DNA from: Arthrobacter terricola
Lineage (GTDB): Bacteria > Actinomycetota > Actinomycetes > Actinomycetales > Micrococcaceae
DNA length: 64,000 nucleotides
Assembly (NCBI RefSeq): GCF_004354015.1
Contig: NZ_SMRU01000019.1
Location: forward strand, 1 to 64,000
Direction: 5' to 3'
The notes beneath the pieces were generated by a model. That model did not search any database. It was not told the DNA's origin and saw only the letters and a program-made list of their open reading frames with translations. Shown one piece after another: positions 27,922 to 39,315 of this stretch; positions within the stretch are counted from its first letter, which is position 1; each line of letters starts with the position of its first letter. The translations under genes and the position numbers were made by a program.

Positions 27922-29121
27922 CTACGAGTAGTCCTTGAGTTTCATTGAATCGGCCAAGCGCAGACCTTGGTTGCTGAACCGGGCGGCGGCCCGGGCCAGT
28001 GGCGCGGGAAGGCGGGAGATCAGCCGGGTGCCATGGACCAGCGCCCAGACTTGTGCCTGGTTTGCCGGGACAAGGATCCGCGCCGTGTGCCGGGCCAGCG
28101 AGCGGCTGCCTTGCACGTAGGCGAGCATTTCGCGTTCGGCGGCCGCGAAAGCACGGATATAGTCGTTGCTGGCTTGGGTGAGTTCGCCGGCAAGGACGTA
28201 GGCTCCGACGATGGCGAGGCTGGTGCTTCCGCCCACGACCGCTCCGGGGCAGTACCCCGCGTCCCCGACGAGCGTAACCCGTCCGCGGGACCAGGTGTCC
28301 AAGGATAGTTGGGTGATGGCGTCGAAGTAGAAAGCCTCGGTGTTTTGCAGTTCTTCCAGCCAGCGGTCGACCTGGCTGTCCAGGCCGGTGAAGGCTGCCC
28401 GGAGCAGGTTCTTTTGGGCGGGAACATCGTGCCGGTCGTATGCTGCCGGACTTTCTGTGCGGAACAGGAACAGGGCCCTCGCATCGGACAGGTGCCTGGC
28501 GCTGTAGGTGGCCGCGAGCCGGCCGACGTCCAGGTAGGCCAGGATGCGGCGGTCGAGCCCGAGCACCTTGGGCAGGGAGAAGACAGCCAGATTGGCGCCG
28601 AGGAACGAGCTAAATTGCTCTTCCGCGCCGAACACGAGTCGTCGCACGTTCGAATGCAGGCCGTCGGCGCCGATGATCGCATCGAATGTGCGGGGCGGGG
28701 CATGGTCGAAGCTGACCTCGCCGGTATCGGGGGAGAGAGCGGTGATCGTGTCTCCGAAAAGGTATTCGACGTCGTTGCCGGTGGCGGCTGTCAGGATCGC
28801 GCTCAGGTCATCGCGCATGATCTCGACATGATGCTCTGAGATGGCATGGATGAACCTTTCGATGTCCGCCTTGAGTGGCCGCTTCAACCCCGGTGCGAAG
28901 AAGATGCCGCTGGTGGTTCCCGTATCCCTGGCCAGGACCTCGGATAAGACGCCCATCCGGTCCAGAATGTTCAGCGCCGGTGTGAACAGGTCGACCGCGT
29001 GTCCGCCGGTCGTGCGGGGCCCGGACGCGCGCTCGATCACCGTCACTGAGTGGCCGGCACGACAGAGCCAGTAGGCCGCCGTCGGGCCCGCGATACTCGC
29101 GCCCGAGATCAGGACACGCAC
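27922..29121 (-). CDS. FAD-dependent aromatic monooxygenase (PHBH fold)
   Basis: A 399-residue class A flavoprotein monooxygenase. It has the FAD motif VLISGASIAGPTAAYWL, a mid-protein DG-type motif IIGADGLHSNVRRL and the second FAD motif LVGDAGYCPGAVVGG. These are the three fingerprints of the PHBH/TetX group, which hydroxylates aromatic or polyketide substrates with NAD(P)H and O2. The GTG at 29121 places the FAD motif at the N-terminus; an upstream in-frame ATG at 29262 adds 47 residues outside the family pattern. The substrate is unknown. Confidence 0.85.
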   Translation of the reverse strand: MRVLISGASIAGPTAAYWLCRAGHSVTVIERASGPRTTGGHAVDLFTPALNILDRMGVLSEVLARDTGTTSGIFFAPGLKRPLKADIERFIHAISEHHVEIMRDDLSAILTAATGNDVEYLFGDTITALSPDTGEVSFDHAPPRTFDAIIGADGLHSNVRRLVFGAEEQFSSFLGANLAVFSLPKVLGLDRRILAYLDVGRLAATYSARHLSDARALFLFRTESPAAYDRHDVPAQKNLLRAAFTGLDSQVDRWLEELQNTEAFYFDAITQLSLDTWSRGRVTLVGDAGYCPGAVVGGSTSLAIVGAYVLAGELTQASNDYIRAFAAAEREMLAYVQGSRSLARHTARILVPANQAQVWALVHGTRLISRLPAPLARAAARFSNQGLRLADSMKLKDYS

Positions 29122-29370
29122 CGGACGTACACCCCTCGGCCGTGCGGCCGCGGGGTATCGCGGTCCGCCCGTTCTAACGCTTCCACCGCAGCTATCCACG
29201 CCTGCGCGGCACGGAACCGGCGACTGTCCTCGATCATTGACTGCGCCATGGGACCACCTCACTCAAAGCATAAACGGGACCACACTGACGTACCCGGATG
29301 GTCTTTCCGTCCACGCCCCGGCACCCTCAGAATGCTCTCCAGCGGCGACCCCGCCTGAGGAGCCCCGCGC

Positions 29371-30075
29371 CTACCCGGCCCGGCGGCCGGCCGCGCCGAA
29401 GCGCGCCAGCACAAGGTCCGCAACGATCAGGCGGGCCGTGGGCGCCATCGCCAATGACCACAGGATCGAGGCGAGTACATCGGTGGGGTAGTGCAGTCCG
29501 TTGGTCATCACCGCCAGCCCGACGATGACCGTTGCCACCGCACCAATGATTGCAGTGAGGCGGACCCACCGGGTGCCGCGCAGCAGGAAGCAGAGCGTGA
29601 GGGTCAGGGCGACCACGAAGGCGGTGTGGCCGCTGGGAAAGGAAGCGTCGGTCTGCAACGGCGTGTACGGGTGGGTCAGTGCCCCCAGTTCGGGCCGTGG
29701 GCGGTCCACAACGACCTTCAAAACCACCGACGGCAGCCAGGTGACCGCGATGGTGGCACCGAAAGCGACCGCCGTCCGGAAGGCGCGCGAGACCGCCCAC
29801 ACCACACCGGCGAGTACCGCGGTAAGCACGACGGCGGGAACGGGACTAAGAAGCTTGTAGACACCGTCCGTGACTGCAGCCCACGCCCCGGTGTGCAGGC
29901 GGTTCAACGCGCTCACCACGGGCAAGTCCGCAGGATGGGCCTTCATGATCATCCCGAGCACCAGCAGGACCACACCGGTCACGACCGACAGCAGAACCGT
30001 TGTATAGGGGAATCGTGCCGGCCGGAAGATTCCCGTGTCCGTGGTGGGCGCCGCCGTCGTCCTGTTCTCCGTCAT
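29371..30075 (-). CDS. PAP2-family membrane phosphatase
   Basis: A 234-residue membrane protein with about six hydrophobic segments and the three PAP2 phosphatase signatures: K-x6-R-P in LKVVVDRPRP, PSGH in SFPSGHTAF and a final NGLHYPTDV. It should dephosphorylate a lipid phosphate such as undecaprenyl pyrophosphate or phosphatidate at the outer membrane face. The ATG at 30075 follows AAAGG at a slightly long spacing; an earlier start at 30114 adds 13 residues. Confidence 0.87.
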   Translation of the reverse strand: MTENRTTAAPTTDTGIFRPARFPYTTVLLSVVTGVVLLVLGMIMKAHPADLPVVSALNRLHTGAWAAVTDGVYKLLSPVPAVVLTAVLAGVVWAVSRAFRTAVAFGATIAVTWLPSVVLKVVVDRPRPELGALTHPYTPLQTDASFPSGHTAFVVALTLTLCFLLRGTRWVRLTAIIGAVATVIVGLAVMTNGLHYPTDVLASILWSLAMAPTARLIVADLVLARFGAAGRRAG

Positions 30076-30332
30076 CGGGTATCTGTCGCCTTTCGAAAAA
30101 GTTCTGTCTGCCATGCCGGGAACCGCAAGCGGTTCCCGGCCTCAAGGATGACGGGCCGCACCCGAAGGACCGGCCAGGGAGGAGGCTCCCGCCCACCCCA
30201 GGGTCCACGTCGGCTGGACTCCGCCGGCAAACCCTGCCCCGACAGAGTACCGCGGACAGCACAGTGTCCGACGAACGAGGGCCGGGTCTTGGCTTTGAAC
30301 CGGCGTGTCAGTTCCTATTCGGAATCCTTTTC

Positions 30333-31091
30333 CTACCAAGGAACGCGCGTGCCGTCCCATGACCAGAAGGCCCCGGTGGGGCCGTCGTCGGGGAGGAGCG
30401 CGAGGCGGACGGCTCCCGTGGCGGCCTCGGCCGGGTCGCCGCCCACCGACATACCCGCAATGAGATTGGTGCGGCGCAGACCCGGTGCCAAGGCGTTCAC
30501 CTTGATCTCCTCACCGAGGGCCTGAGCCGTCAGCAAGGTGACGGCGTTGACCGCGGTTTTCGAGCCCCGATAAGCCAAGCCACCACCTTTTACCCGTTCC
30601 CAGTCGAACTGCGGGTTCGGTCCGCTGTTCCAGGTGAGTGACCCGGTGCCGCTGGACACGTTGACGACGCGTGGGTGCGCCGACCTCCGCAATGCGGGAA
30701 GGAACCCCTGAGTGACGGAAATGAGGCCGAAGACGTTTGTCTCGAACGCGACCCGCAACTGCTCAAGAGTGGTGCCGTTGATGTCTTCGCCGCCGGGGTT
30801 TACTCCGGCGTTGTTGACCAGGATGTCCAGCTCGCCGATCTGCTGCACCGCCGCGGCGATCGACGGCGGATCCGTGACGTCGAGTTGCACGACCCGCACA
30901 GCGGAGCAAAGTTCTTTCGCGGCCAGCTGCCCCTTGCCGAAGTCGCGTACCCCGATCCACACGGTCACGCCGCGGTCGAGCAATTGCCTCGCCGTCTCGA
31001 ATCCGATGCCGCTGTTGCCCCCGGTCACCAGCGCGACCGTGCCCGGCTCGGGTGAACCAATCTCAGCGGGAAGGCGGTCAGTATTTGTCAT
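30333..31091 (-). CDS. Short-chain dehydrogenase/reductase
   Basis: A 252-residue classical SDR. It has the cofactor motif TGGNSGIGFE, NNAG in ILVNNAGVNPG, a catalytic Ser in VNVSSGTGSL and the YRGSK tetrad motif. The length is standard. The start is ATG at 31091. It is transcribed leftward and ends 257 bases before the PAP2 gene start. The substrate is not predictable. Confidence 0.85.
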   Translation of the reverse strand: MTNTDRLPAEIGSPEPGTVALVTGGNSGIGFETARQLLDRGVTVWIGVRDFGKGQLAAKELCSAVRVVQLDVTDPPSIAAAVQQIGELDILVNNAGVNPGGEDINGTTLEQLRVAFETNVFGLISVTQGFLPALRRSAHPRVVNVSSGTGSLTWNSGPNPQFDWERVKGGGLAYRGSKTAVNAVTLLTAQALGEEIKVNALAPGLRRTNLIAGMSVGGDPAEAATGAVRLALLPDDGPTGAFWSWDGTRVPW

Positions 31092-31790
31092 GATGCCCCT
31101 ATCCAGCTCCAACGATGTGGTTAGAACGCTACCCCACGTCCGTTTATCACCCGGACTATTCAATTCCTGGTGGGCAACCCCGGAAGAGCACTGTCCCCAA
31201 CGGAATCCCAACAGCGCCTGCACCGGTACGATCGTCCAGAGCGTAATCACGACGATGCCGACCGGCACACCTGGATCGGCTGCACCGGGGGAGAGTTCTC
31301 GCTGCGGCTTCCGTGCCCTCCTCTGCGACTGACCCGCGTGCGGGATCCAACCTGGCGATGGTCGCGGCCAAAAGAACTCTTGCGTGATTTGTGATCACAT
31401 ATCTACAATAATAGTGAAGGATTTAGAGAGGAACCCGTCCACGAATCAGGTGAGCATCATGAAGAAGCTGAATGCCACAAGGAGCAACGGCAGCCCGGCG
31501 CAACACTACCAAGCCCCGAAAACCTCCTCAGGCGACCGCCGTCGTTGGACAGGATGCCGTGGCGGGGCGTTTTCATTGGACTGCCCGTTTTGTTGGGCGC
31601 CGGATTCCGGTGGCGTGCATACCAGCGAAAGCGGTCTGGCGGAACGCTCGCCCATGTCATCAGGCTGGTGATCGCGAAGTCTCTCATCGTCGGCAGCCGT
31701 CGCCTGCGACGGCTATGGATTCCTGCCACTCCATCGACACTGCAGAATTCAAAACGGCCCGCCCCCCGGGCCCTCGCCAAGGAGACCAGC
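31092..31790. other. Intergenic region with a promoter and weak small ORFs
   Basis: About 700 bases of partly lower GC. The left part should hold the SDR promoter. A rightward promoter with a palindrome lies at 31380-31409. An ORF of 70 codons from 31459 has a weak ribosome site and no family. The rightward transcript could reach the short peptide gene at 31791. Confidence 0.35.
31380..31409 (+). promoter_or_regulatory. Promoter with a TGTGATCACA palindrome
   Basis: -35 TTGCGT at 31380-31385, an 18-base spacer and -10 TACAAT at 31404-31409. The perfect palindrome TGTGATCACA at 31390-31399 lies in the spacer, where a GntR- or CRP-type regulator could block the polymerase. No such regulator gene is nearby. 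Confidence 0.5.
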
Positions 31791-31895
31791 ATGGAGACCG
31801 CCATCCCGACAAAGCAGCCCGTGCGCACAAGCGACGACGTGACGTGTGACGACACCGAGGTGTGTTTCTACTGCACGGGACCTGAGACGGACTAA
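31791..31895 (+). CDS. Candidate small Cys-containing peptide (34 residues)
   Basis: An ORF with an excellent ribosome binding site: AAGGAG six bases before the ATG. The peptide begins METAIPTKQPVRTSDD and ends in a Cys-bearing tail with the pattern C-x6-C-x2-C (CDDTEVCFYC) and an acidic Thr/Asp end. The split into a leader-like half and a Cys/Thr-rich tail recalls a precursor peptide or a small metal-binding protein, but no modification enzyme is adjacent. No known family is recognised. Confidence 0.4.
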   Translation: METAIPTKQPVRTSDDVTCDDTEVCFYCTGPETD

Positions 31896-32111
31896 AAAGG
31901 TCTCCTCTCATGGATGCCGCTCTAAGGTACGGGCGGCGTGCCCCAAAAAACCCGCAAGCCAAGGACGCCTGACCAGTCTTCGTTCCAAGGCGACCTGACG
32001 ATTCGTCGCGGGTGAGTATGCGGAGTACGCCGCAGGCTCGCTCGACCCTGTGGCCAGGCAAGCCGCGGCGCCACCCGCGAACCGCCGGCTTAGTGATGCT
32101 GGCTGCCCCCG

Positions 32112-32141
32112 GCGGCCGCCATCCCCTGGGATGACGGCCGC
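32112..32141 (-). terminator. Hairpin downstream of katG
   Basis: A 14-base stem with one mismatch (GCGGCCGCCATCCC / GGGATGACGGCCGC) and a 2-base top lies about 50 bases past the katG stop. No clear T-run is present, so it is a likely but not certain terminator. Confidence 0.5.
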
Positions 32142-32188
32142 TGGGGTACACGGGCACTCCGCGCGGCTGCCGGAGCGCCCCCGCCAGC

Positions 32189-34387
<2,199 letters not shown>

Positions 34388-34473
34388 GGTTTTCCTTCCG
34401 GGTTGGTGTTGTGTTTGCAGAGGTGAAGTGTGTCAGTGGGGAACTGTCGAGTGTCGTTCGCCGTGCACGCAGC

Positions 34474-34953
34474 TTAGGTATCCGGCTGGTGCTCCGGAGC
34501 CGTAGCCTCGAGGCAGTCCTGGCAGATCCCCTGGTAGAGGACGTCTGCGATCTTGATGGTCATGGTCTCTTGGGAGTCATTCCAGGCCGGCTCCAGGCAG
34601 GGTGCGTGCCCGACGGCGCAATCCACATCTTCGATGCGACCGCACCCTGTGCAGACGGCGTGGTGATGATTGTCCTTGACCCGGGTCTCGTACAGCGCGG
34701 GTGACTGTGGTGGCTCGAAACGCCGCAGCATACCCAACTCAGTCAAATCCCCGAGCACGACGTAGACCGCCTGCGCGGAAATGGCCGGGAGTTCCTGCCG
34801 GGCTGCCTCAAGGACGGCTTCCGCCGTGGAGTGCGGCCGGGTCTCGACGGCGGTCAGCACGGCCAGGCGCTGCTTCGTCACGCGTCGGCCGCCGGCACGG
34901 AGCTGCTCTGACCATGAAGGTCGCTTCCCGGGGAGGGCCGTGAACTGGGACAT
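34474..34953 (-). CDS. furA: Fur-family regulator (FurA-like)
   Basis: A 159-residue metal-dependent repressor. An N-terminal winged helix (RVTKQRLAVLTAVETRPHS) is followed by the dimer domain with a His-rich metal site (KDNHHHAVCTGCGRIEDVDC) and a second CQDC pair, giving the structural zinc Cys set. It lies directly upstream of katG in the same direction, so it probably controls katG and itself in response to peroxide or iron. The ATG at 34953 gives the family N-terminus; a TTG four codons earlier is less likely. Confidence 0.9.
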   Translation of the reverse strand: MSQFTALPGKRPSWSEQLRAGGRRVTKQRLAVLTAVETRPHSTAEAVLEAARQELPAISAQAVYVVLGDLTELGMLRRFEPPQSPALYETRVKDNHHHAVCTGCGRIEDVDCAVGHAPCLEPAWNDSQETMTIKIADVLYQGICQDCLEATAPEHQPDT

Positions 34954-34969
34954 GTCTTTATTCAACCAC

Positions 34970-34992
34970 TTATTCTGAGCTATTCATAATAA
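34970..34992 (-). promoter_or_regulatory. AT-rich imperfect palindrome upstream of furA
   Basis: TTATT at 34970-34974 and AATAA at 34988-34992 flank an AT-rich core just before the furA start. FurA proteins of actinobacteria bind an AT-rich operator in this place to control furA-katG. The assignment is by position and composition only. Confidence 0.35.
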
Positions 34993-35538
34993 CTCGGGAA
35001 AAGTCCGGATGACCCCGACACACAAACGCGTAAGGCGGTCGGTGCTGGTTAGCCGGCTGCGGGATGGCGCCATGGAGGTTCATGGGGATCGGGGAAGACG
35101 GGGCCTCTGCACGGCGGCCCGTTCGCGTACCGCAGGGCGCTTCCCGGATTTTTGCGTGGAAAGGTCGTGAGGGTGGTCCTGGCGGGGCAGAACGGTGGCA
35201 TCCATCATGTGGACACCCGGCACGCCCGGTCCGGAATTCATCACAGGCCGGATCCTTCACCGGCGGGTCAGGGTCTTCGTGCCTTTTTGGCCCGCTCATG
35301 ACTCCCACACGGCGCTTCGTGCCCTGTCGCGTGTGCCGGGTGCCGCCTAGGCTTGATGCCATGACCCGCGGCCTCGTGGCCGGCTCGTCAGTGGTGTTCT
35401 GGTCTTCGCTTCGTGCCTGCTGCCTAGCTGAATCGCCGGTCGTGAACAACCCACGCACGGGTTTTATGCTTGGCTCGGGGCAGAGCCAGCGAGACTTTCA
35501 AGGAACTTCCCGTTGGGACCACTGACAACGGGGGAGAA
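34993..35538. other. Intergenic region, no gene seen
   Basis: About 545 bases between divergent furA and a membrane-protein gene. Open frames here on both strands are short and unrecognised. Promoters for both neighbours are expected but not identified with confidence. Confidence 0.4.
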
Positions 35539-36186
35539 GTGTCAAATAGTGCCACGGGCCGCAGTCGGTCAACGGTTTTGGGCGCGGGCCGGAAAGCCCT
35601 CAGAATCATTAGGGAATTCGGGACCCGAAATCCTCCCAAGCCAACACATCGGGTAATCACAGGACCGCTGGCTTACGCCGTTGGTGCGTTCGCTGCAGTC
35701 GCAGCGTTGTCGCTGCCAGCTTTGGTCCTTACGGTTACCGTGTCCGGCTTTGAGGGCATCGAATCATTTATCGGTTGGGGTCTGGCCAAATTCACCATCA
35801 TCGCGATGGTCTCTATCCCGGCATTGCCGCTTTCCGTTGCCGCCGCACTGCTCCTCAGACCCGTCAGATCGCAGCTCGTTCACGTATTGGTGTTCGGACT
35901 GGCGGGTTTTGCCGCTTGCACGCCTCTGATAATGGCGGCTCTATTCGGCGAGCCCACGCAGCCCGGCGTCGGCATTCAGCTTCTGACTATCTGCGCTTTT
36001 ACGGTCACTTGCGCCATGGGTGGCCGTCTGCTCATATGGCCGCTAGTGAGAACCCTTGATGCCGCAACCAGCCGGCTGGACCGCGCTCAAGTGGAAAACC
36101 TCAGCGGCTACATGCTGAGCACCGACGCTGGATCACAAAGCCAAGCAAAGAAGCCTGGCACGGTCTGCGATTCCACCAAGAATTGA
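35539..36186 (+). CDS. Hypothetical membrane protein
   Basis: About 215 residues from a GTG at 35539, or up to 238 from a TTG at 35470; GGGGGAG lies very close to the GTG. Four hydrophobic segments lie at about 60-85, 98-122, 130-150 and 158-178 (for example VGAFAAVAALSLPALVLTV). The N-terminus is basic and the C-terminus polar. No family is recognised. Codon use has slightly more A/T than its neighbours, which could mean recent gain. Confidence 0.55.
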   Translation: MSNSATGRSRSTVLGAGRKALRIIREFGTRNPPKPTHRVITGPLAYAVGAFAAVAALSLPALVLTVTVSGFEGIESFIGWGLAKFTIIAMVSIPALPLSVAAALLLRPVRSQLVHVLVFGLAGFAACTPLIMAALFGEPTQPGVGIQLLTICAFTVTCAMGGRLLIWPLVRTLDAATSRLDRAQVENLSGYMLSTDAGSQSQAKKPGTVCDSTKN

Positions 36187-36250
36187 TACGGCCTGTTTGA
36201 TACACCACTTAGACTTCTGGGGTGCCCGGCCTAAAGAAAGAGAACCAGCG

Positions 36251-37348
36251 ATGACGATCCCCGAAAAAGTCGACACCCCGGAGATCCTGATCGACAGGGA
36301 CGTACTCCAGCAGAACATTAACCGCATGGCTGCCGCCGTCCACGCCAAAGGGCTGAAGCTTCGACCGCATGTGAAAACCCATAAGATACCCGAAATTGCG
36401 CAACTGCAGCTGGCGGCCGGGGCAGTGGGTATAACGGTGGCTACTTTGGGTGAAGCTGAGGTCTTCGCAGACCAAGGAGTCACCGACATCTTCATCGCTT
36501 ATCCCCTTTGGGTCGGCCCCCGGCAGGCCGAACGGCTGCGCCGGCTCGCTGCCACGACGAAGATCGCAGTGGGACTGGATTCACCGGAAGCAGCCGAAGC
36601 CATGGCAGCATCACTAGGCGAATCAGCCGGTGATTTCGATGTGCTCCTGGAAATCGACAGCGGGCATCACCGCAGCGGAATCGCACCCGCAGCAGTCGTT
36701 GGCGTGGCGCAGGCCGCAGAGCGCGCCGGCCTTCGCGTCAGGGGAGTGTTTACCTTCCCCGGACACAGCTACGCCCCGGGTATGCCCTTGAAAGCAGCTC
36801 AAGAGGAGCAACTGGCCCTCGGGCAGGCCTCGGACCTTCTCGCCCAGGCAGGATTTGAGATCATCCAGCGCAGCGGAGGATCAACCCCCACAGCCACCCT
36901 CACCGGCGATTCAGTTGCCACCGAGGTCCGTCCCGGCGTTTACGTCTTTGGTGACGCCCAGCAACTGGAACTGGAACGGTGCGCGGCTGAGGACATTGCA
37001 CTCACTGTTGCAGCGACCGTCGTCAGCCGGCATGAGGGCGACGACGTCATACCGCGGCGGGTCATCCTGGACTCAGGCAGCAAAATCCTTGGCGGAGACC
37101 GACCTGCCTGGACCACCGGTTTCGGGCGCCTGCTCGACTACCCGGACGCGCGGATTACGGCGCTCTCGGAACATCATGCCACCGTGGTCTGGCCCGAGGA
37201 GGCCGGGTTGCCGGCTCTTGGAGACCGGTTGCGGGTGATACCGAACCACGTGTGCGTGGCGGTAAATCTTGTTGATGACGTCACAGTCATCAGCGGCGGG
37301 CAGATCGTGGACCGCTGGCGGGTAGCCGCACGCGGAAAGAACAAATAG
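36251..37348 (+). CDS. DSD1/D-threonine aldolase-like PLP enzyme
   Basis: A 365-residue fold-type III PLP enzyme (alanine-racemase-like barrel plus C-terminal beta domain). The PLP Lys is in RPHVKTHKIPEIA (near residue 45), a strand with GDFDVLLEIDSGHHRSG follows, and the C-terminal metal ligands are His and Cys in IPNHVCVAVNL. This set is seen in metal-activated D-serine dehydratases and D-threonine aldolases, which act on D-beta-hydroxy amino acids. GAAAGAG precedes the ATG at 36251. It stands alone, just after the membrane protein. Confidence 0.85.
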   Translation: MTIPEKVDTPEILIDRDVLQQNINRMAAAVHAKGLKLRPHVKTHKIPEIAQLQLAAGAVGITVATLGEAEVFADQGVTDIFIAYPLWVGPRQAERLRRLAATTKIAVGLDSPEAAEAMAASLGESAGDFDVLLEIDSGHHRSGIAPAAVVGVAQAAERAGLRVRGVFTFPGHSYAPGMPLKAAQEEQLALGQASDLLAQAGFEIIQRSGGSTPTATLTGDSVATEVRPGVYVFGDAQQLELERCAAEDIALTVAATVVSRHEGDDVIPRRVILDSGSKILGGDRPAWTTGFGRLLDYPDARITALSEHHATVVWPEEAGLPALGDRLRVIPNHVCVAVNLVDDVTVISGGQIVDRWRVAARGKNK

Positions 37349-37652
37349 CGACACACCCCGCTGGCCCGCTCCGGCTGCCAGCAGTCGCCGGATGTGGGAG
37401 CACGAGCCTAATCCCGGGCGGATTGAGACCTATCGGAAGGTTATGTCTGGCCTGCCCCGATTCTTCCTCCCCGGCAAGCTCACCTTGTCCTCTCGCGCGC
37501 CGGATCTGGCAAAACAGTGACCATGTTGATTGCCACCGTAAACAATCAGGGCGCTTCCTAACTGGAGTTCTCGCTACCTGTACGTTCGTTGGAGAACAGG
37601 AGATTGGTCTCGGAGACTTGCCTTACTGTCTTCGTCCGGTGAACCCCGCCGC
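37349..37652. other. Intergenic region, no gene seen
   Basis: About 300 bases between the PLP enzyme gene and the pseudogene scar. No recognisable coding or structural signal. Confidence 0.4.
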
Positions 37653-38181
37653 TTACGAGGCTTCAGCGATCTCCACGGCTTCTCCACCCACGACAATGCC
37701 GCCGTGCGGAGGAATATCGACGGTGAGGACACTCGGGCGGCCCACGTGGCTGCCTTGGTGCACAATCACCCGGCTTGGTGTTTGGACGAGCGAAAGCAGC
37801 CGGAGGTATGCGCCGAAAGCCGCGGCGGCTGAACCTGTCGCCGGATCTTCAGTGACAGTTCCTACCGGGAAAAGGTTACGCGAGTCGAACTCGCCGCCAC
37901 CGATCTCGAAGAGAGTCGTGACAGTGCCGGCCCAGCCCTGGGCATCCGTCGAGGGTACGGATCTCGATCAGCTCCAGGTCGAAATCGGCGGCCTGGCGAA
38001 GATCGGCGCGTCTCCGGTCTGGTTCGAGGACCGGCCGCAGTTCCTCGCCGTACTGCGCGGCGCGGCGGTCCAGGAACTGGAGACCTTGTTTACCCCAGTA
38101 ACCGCCCCAGTCGACGTGGGCGTTATGCGAGCCGAAGCCGTCCATGGTTGTGAAGCCGTCCCAGGTGTAGATGGCAGTCAT
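37653..38181 (-). pseudogene. Chimeric remnant: dihydrofolate-reductase-like 5' end joined to PhzF-like 3' end
   Basis: Leftward from the ATG at 38181 the first 45 or so residues (MTAIYTWDGFTTMDG, then WGGYWGKQGLQFLDRRAAQYG) match actinobacterial dihydrofolate-reductase-family (RibD C-terminal-like) proteins. After that the frame loses similarity. In another frame, from about 37945 to the stop at 37653, the sequence is the C-terminal part of a PhzF-family isomerase (NLFPVGTVTEDPATGSAAA and VGGEAVEIAEAS). Two unrelated genes have therefore been joined by a deletion and both are broken. Confidence 0.7.
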
Positions 38182-38538
38182 GATGGTCTCCTGAGTCTCA
38201 TTTGGTGGAGTCGGACGCGTACCGGGGGAGTCCGGCGGGCCAGTAGCTCTGCAGGAAGTTTCCCTTCGGGAATGCCTCCGTCGCCCCGTGTAGAGAAAAT
38301 TTTTCTATCGCAAAAAAAGCTCTACAAAATCTGGCGGGAACTGGATAGAATCATGACCAACTCTCCGGCCCGATCGCGGTTCCATTGACGGACAGCGGAC
38401 GGGTCGTGCCGCAACTGGCAGTCAATTGCTGGCCAGATCCGGCCGGGGCTGATTCGGCTTGCCGTCGCGCCTAAGGGACGGCACAACAGAGAAACCGTGG
38501 GGTCCGTTCGATCTCAACATCAACCGCATAGGAGCACA
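38182..38538. other. Intergenic region upstream of the isatin-hydrolase-like gene
   Basis: 357 bases with an AT-rich palindromic patch (38289-38324, listed separately). The rightward promoter for 38539 must lie here; I could not fix its -35/-10. Confidence 0.4.
38289..38324. promoter_or_regulatory. Nested AT-rich inverted repeats
   Basis: GTAGAG (38289-38294) and CTCTAC (38319-38324) are exact complements enclosing a second near-palindrome TAGAGAAAATTTTTCTA. In a GC-rich genome this AT-rich symmetrical patch is a candidate regulator-binding site for the gene at 38539 or for the former leftward gene at 38181. Confidence 0.4.
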
Positions 38539-39315
38539 ATGTCTGTACTTGCCGGACTCGTCGGAGCCCTAGCAGATGGCTCGATAGAAGTCGTCGACCT
38601 GACCACTCCCCTCAGCAGTGACACACCCATCTTGAACCTGCCGCAGCCCCTCGCCAACACAGTGGGTCTGAGCCTCTCGCCCGTGAGCAATTTCGACGAC
38701 GCCGGTCCGGCGTGGGCGTGGAACGACGTCACCGTGGGGGAACACGCGGGTACGCATTTGGACGCGCCAGTCCATTGGATCACCGGGCGCGACGGCAAGT
38801 CCGTCGACCAAATCGAGCCTGGGCGTCTTGTGGGTCCCCTTGTTGTCATCGACAAAACCACCGAAGCGGCCCGGAACCCGGACTTCCTGCTCGAGCCTGA
38901 GCACTTTGAACAATGGCAGGAGGAGCACGGGCAATTGCCGGGCAACTGCTGGGTGATTTTCAGGACCGGATGGTCGGCACGGGGTGGAAACGCTGCGGAT
39001 TTCGTCAACGCAGATTCAGCCGGGCCTCACACCCCGGGAGTGTCGGCGGAGGGTGCAAAGTGGTTGGCAGCCAATGCCAGCATTAGCGGCTTCGGAGTGG
39101 AAACCGTCGGGATCGACGCCGGTCAGGCCGCCAACCTCGATCCCATGTTCCCTGTTCACTCATTTCTTCTCGGAGCGGATAAGTACGGTCTGACCTCCCT
39201 TCGAAACGTCGACAGGCTTCCCACCACCGGTGCGACCCTGGTTGTTGCGCCCCTCCCGATCGTGGGTGGCACTGGCAGCCCGGCCCGGGCTTATGCACTG
39301 GTGGAGGCGTCATGA
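38539..39315 (+). CDS. Cyclase-family metal hydrolase, isatin hydrolase-like
   Basis: A 258-residue member of the cyclase family (PF04199), which includes isatin hydrolases and kynurenine formamidase. The metal motif H-x3-H-x-D-x3-H is GEHAGTHLDAPVHW with His 69, His 73, Asp 75 and His 79. Isatin hydrolase opens isatin to isatinate by manganese-dependent amide hydrolysis. GGAG precedes the ATG. It overlaps the ThDP enzyme gene by ATGA, so the two products probably act in sequence. The substrate is inferred from context; kynurenine formamidase-like activity on another amide or lactone is the alternative. Confidence 0.75.
   Translation: MSVLAGLVGALADGSIEVVDLTTPLSSDTPILNLPQPLANTVGLSLSPVSNFDDAGPAWAWNDVTVGEHAGTHLDAPVHWITGRDGKSVDQIEPGRLVGPLVVIDKTTEAARNPDFLLEPEHFEQWQEEHGQLPGNCWVIFRTGWSARGGNAADFVNADSAGPHTPGVSAEGAKWLAANASISGFGVETVGIDAGQAANLDPMFPVHSFLLGADKYGLTSLRNVDRLPTTGATLVVAPLPIVGGTGSPARAYALVEAS

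Noticed and set aside
38539..39315. Kynurenine formamidase (kynB) as primary call for the cyclase-family gene
   Set aside because: The same family and metal motif fit, but there are no kynurenine-pathway genes beside it (no kynA or kynU), and the overlapping ThDP enzyme fits isatinate better. Kept as an alternative only.
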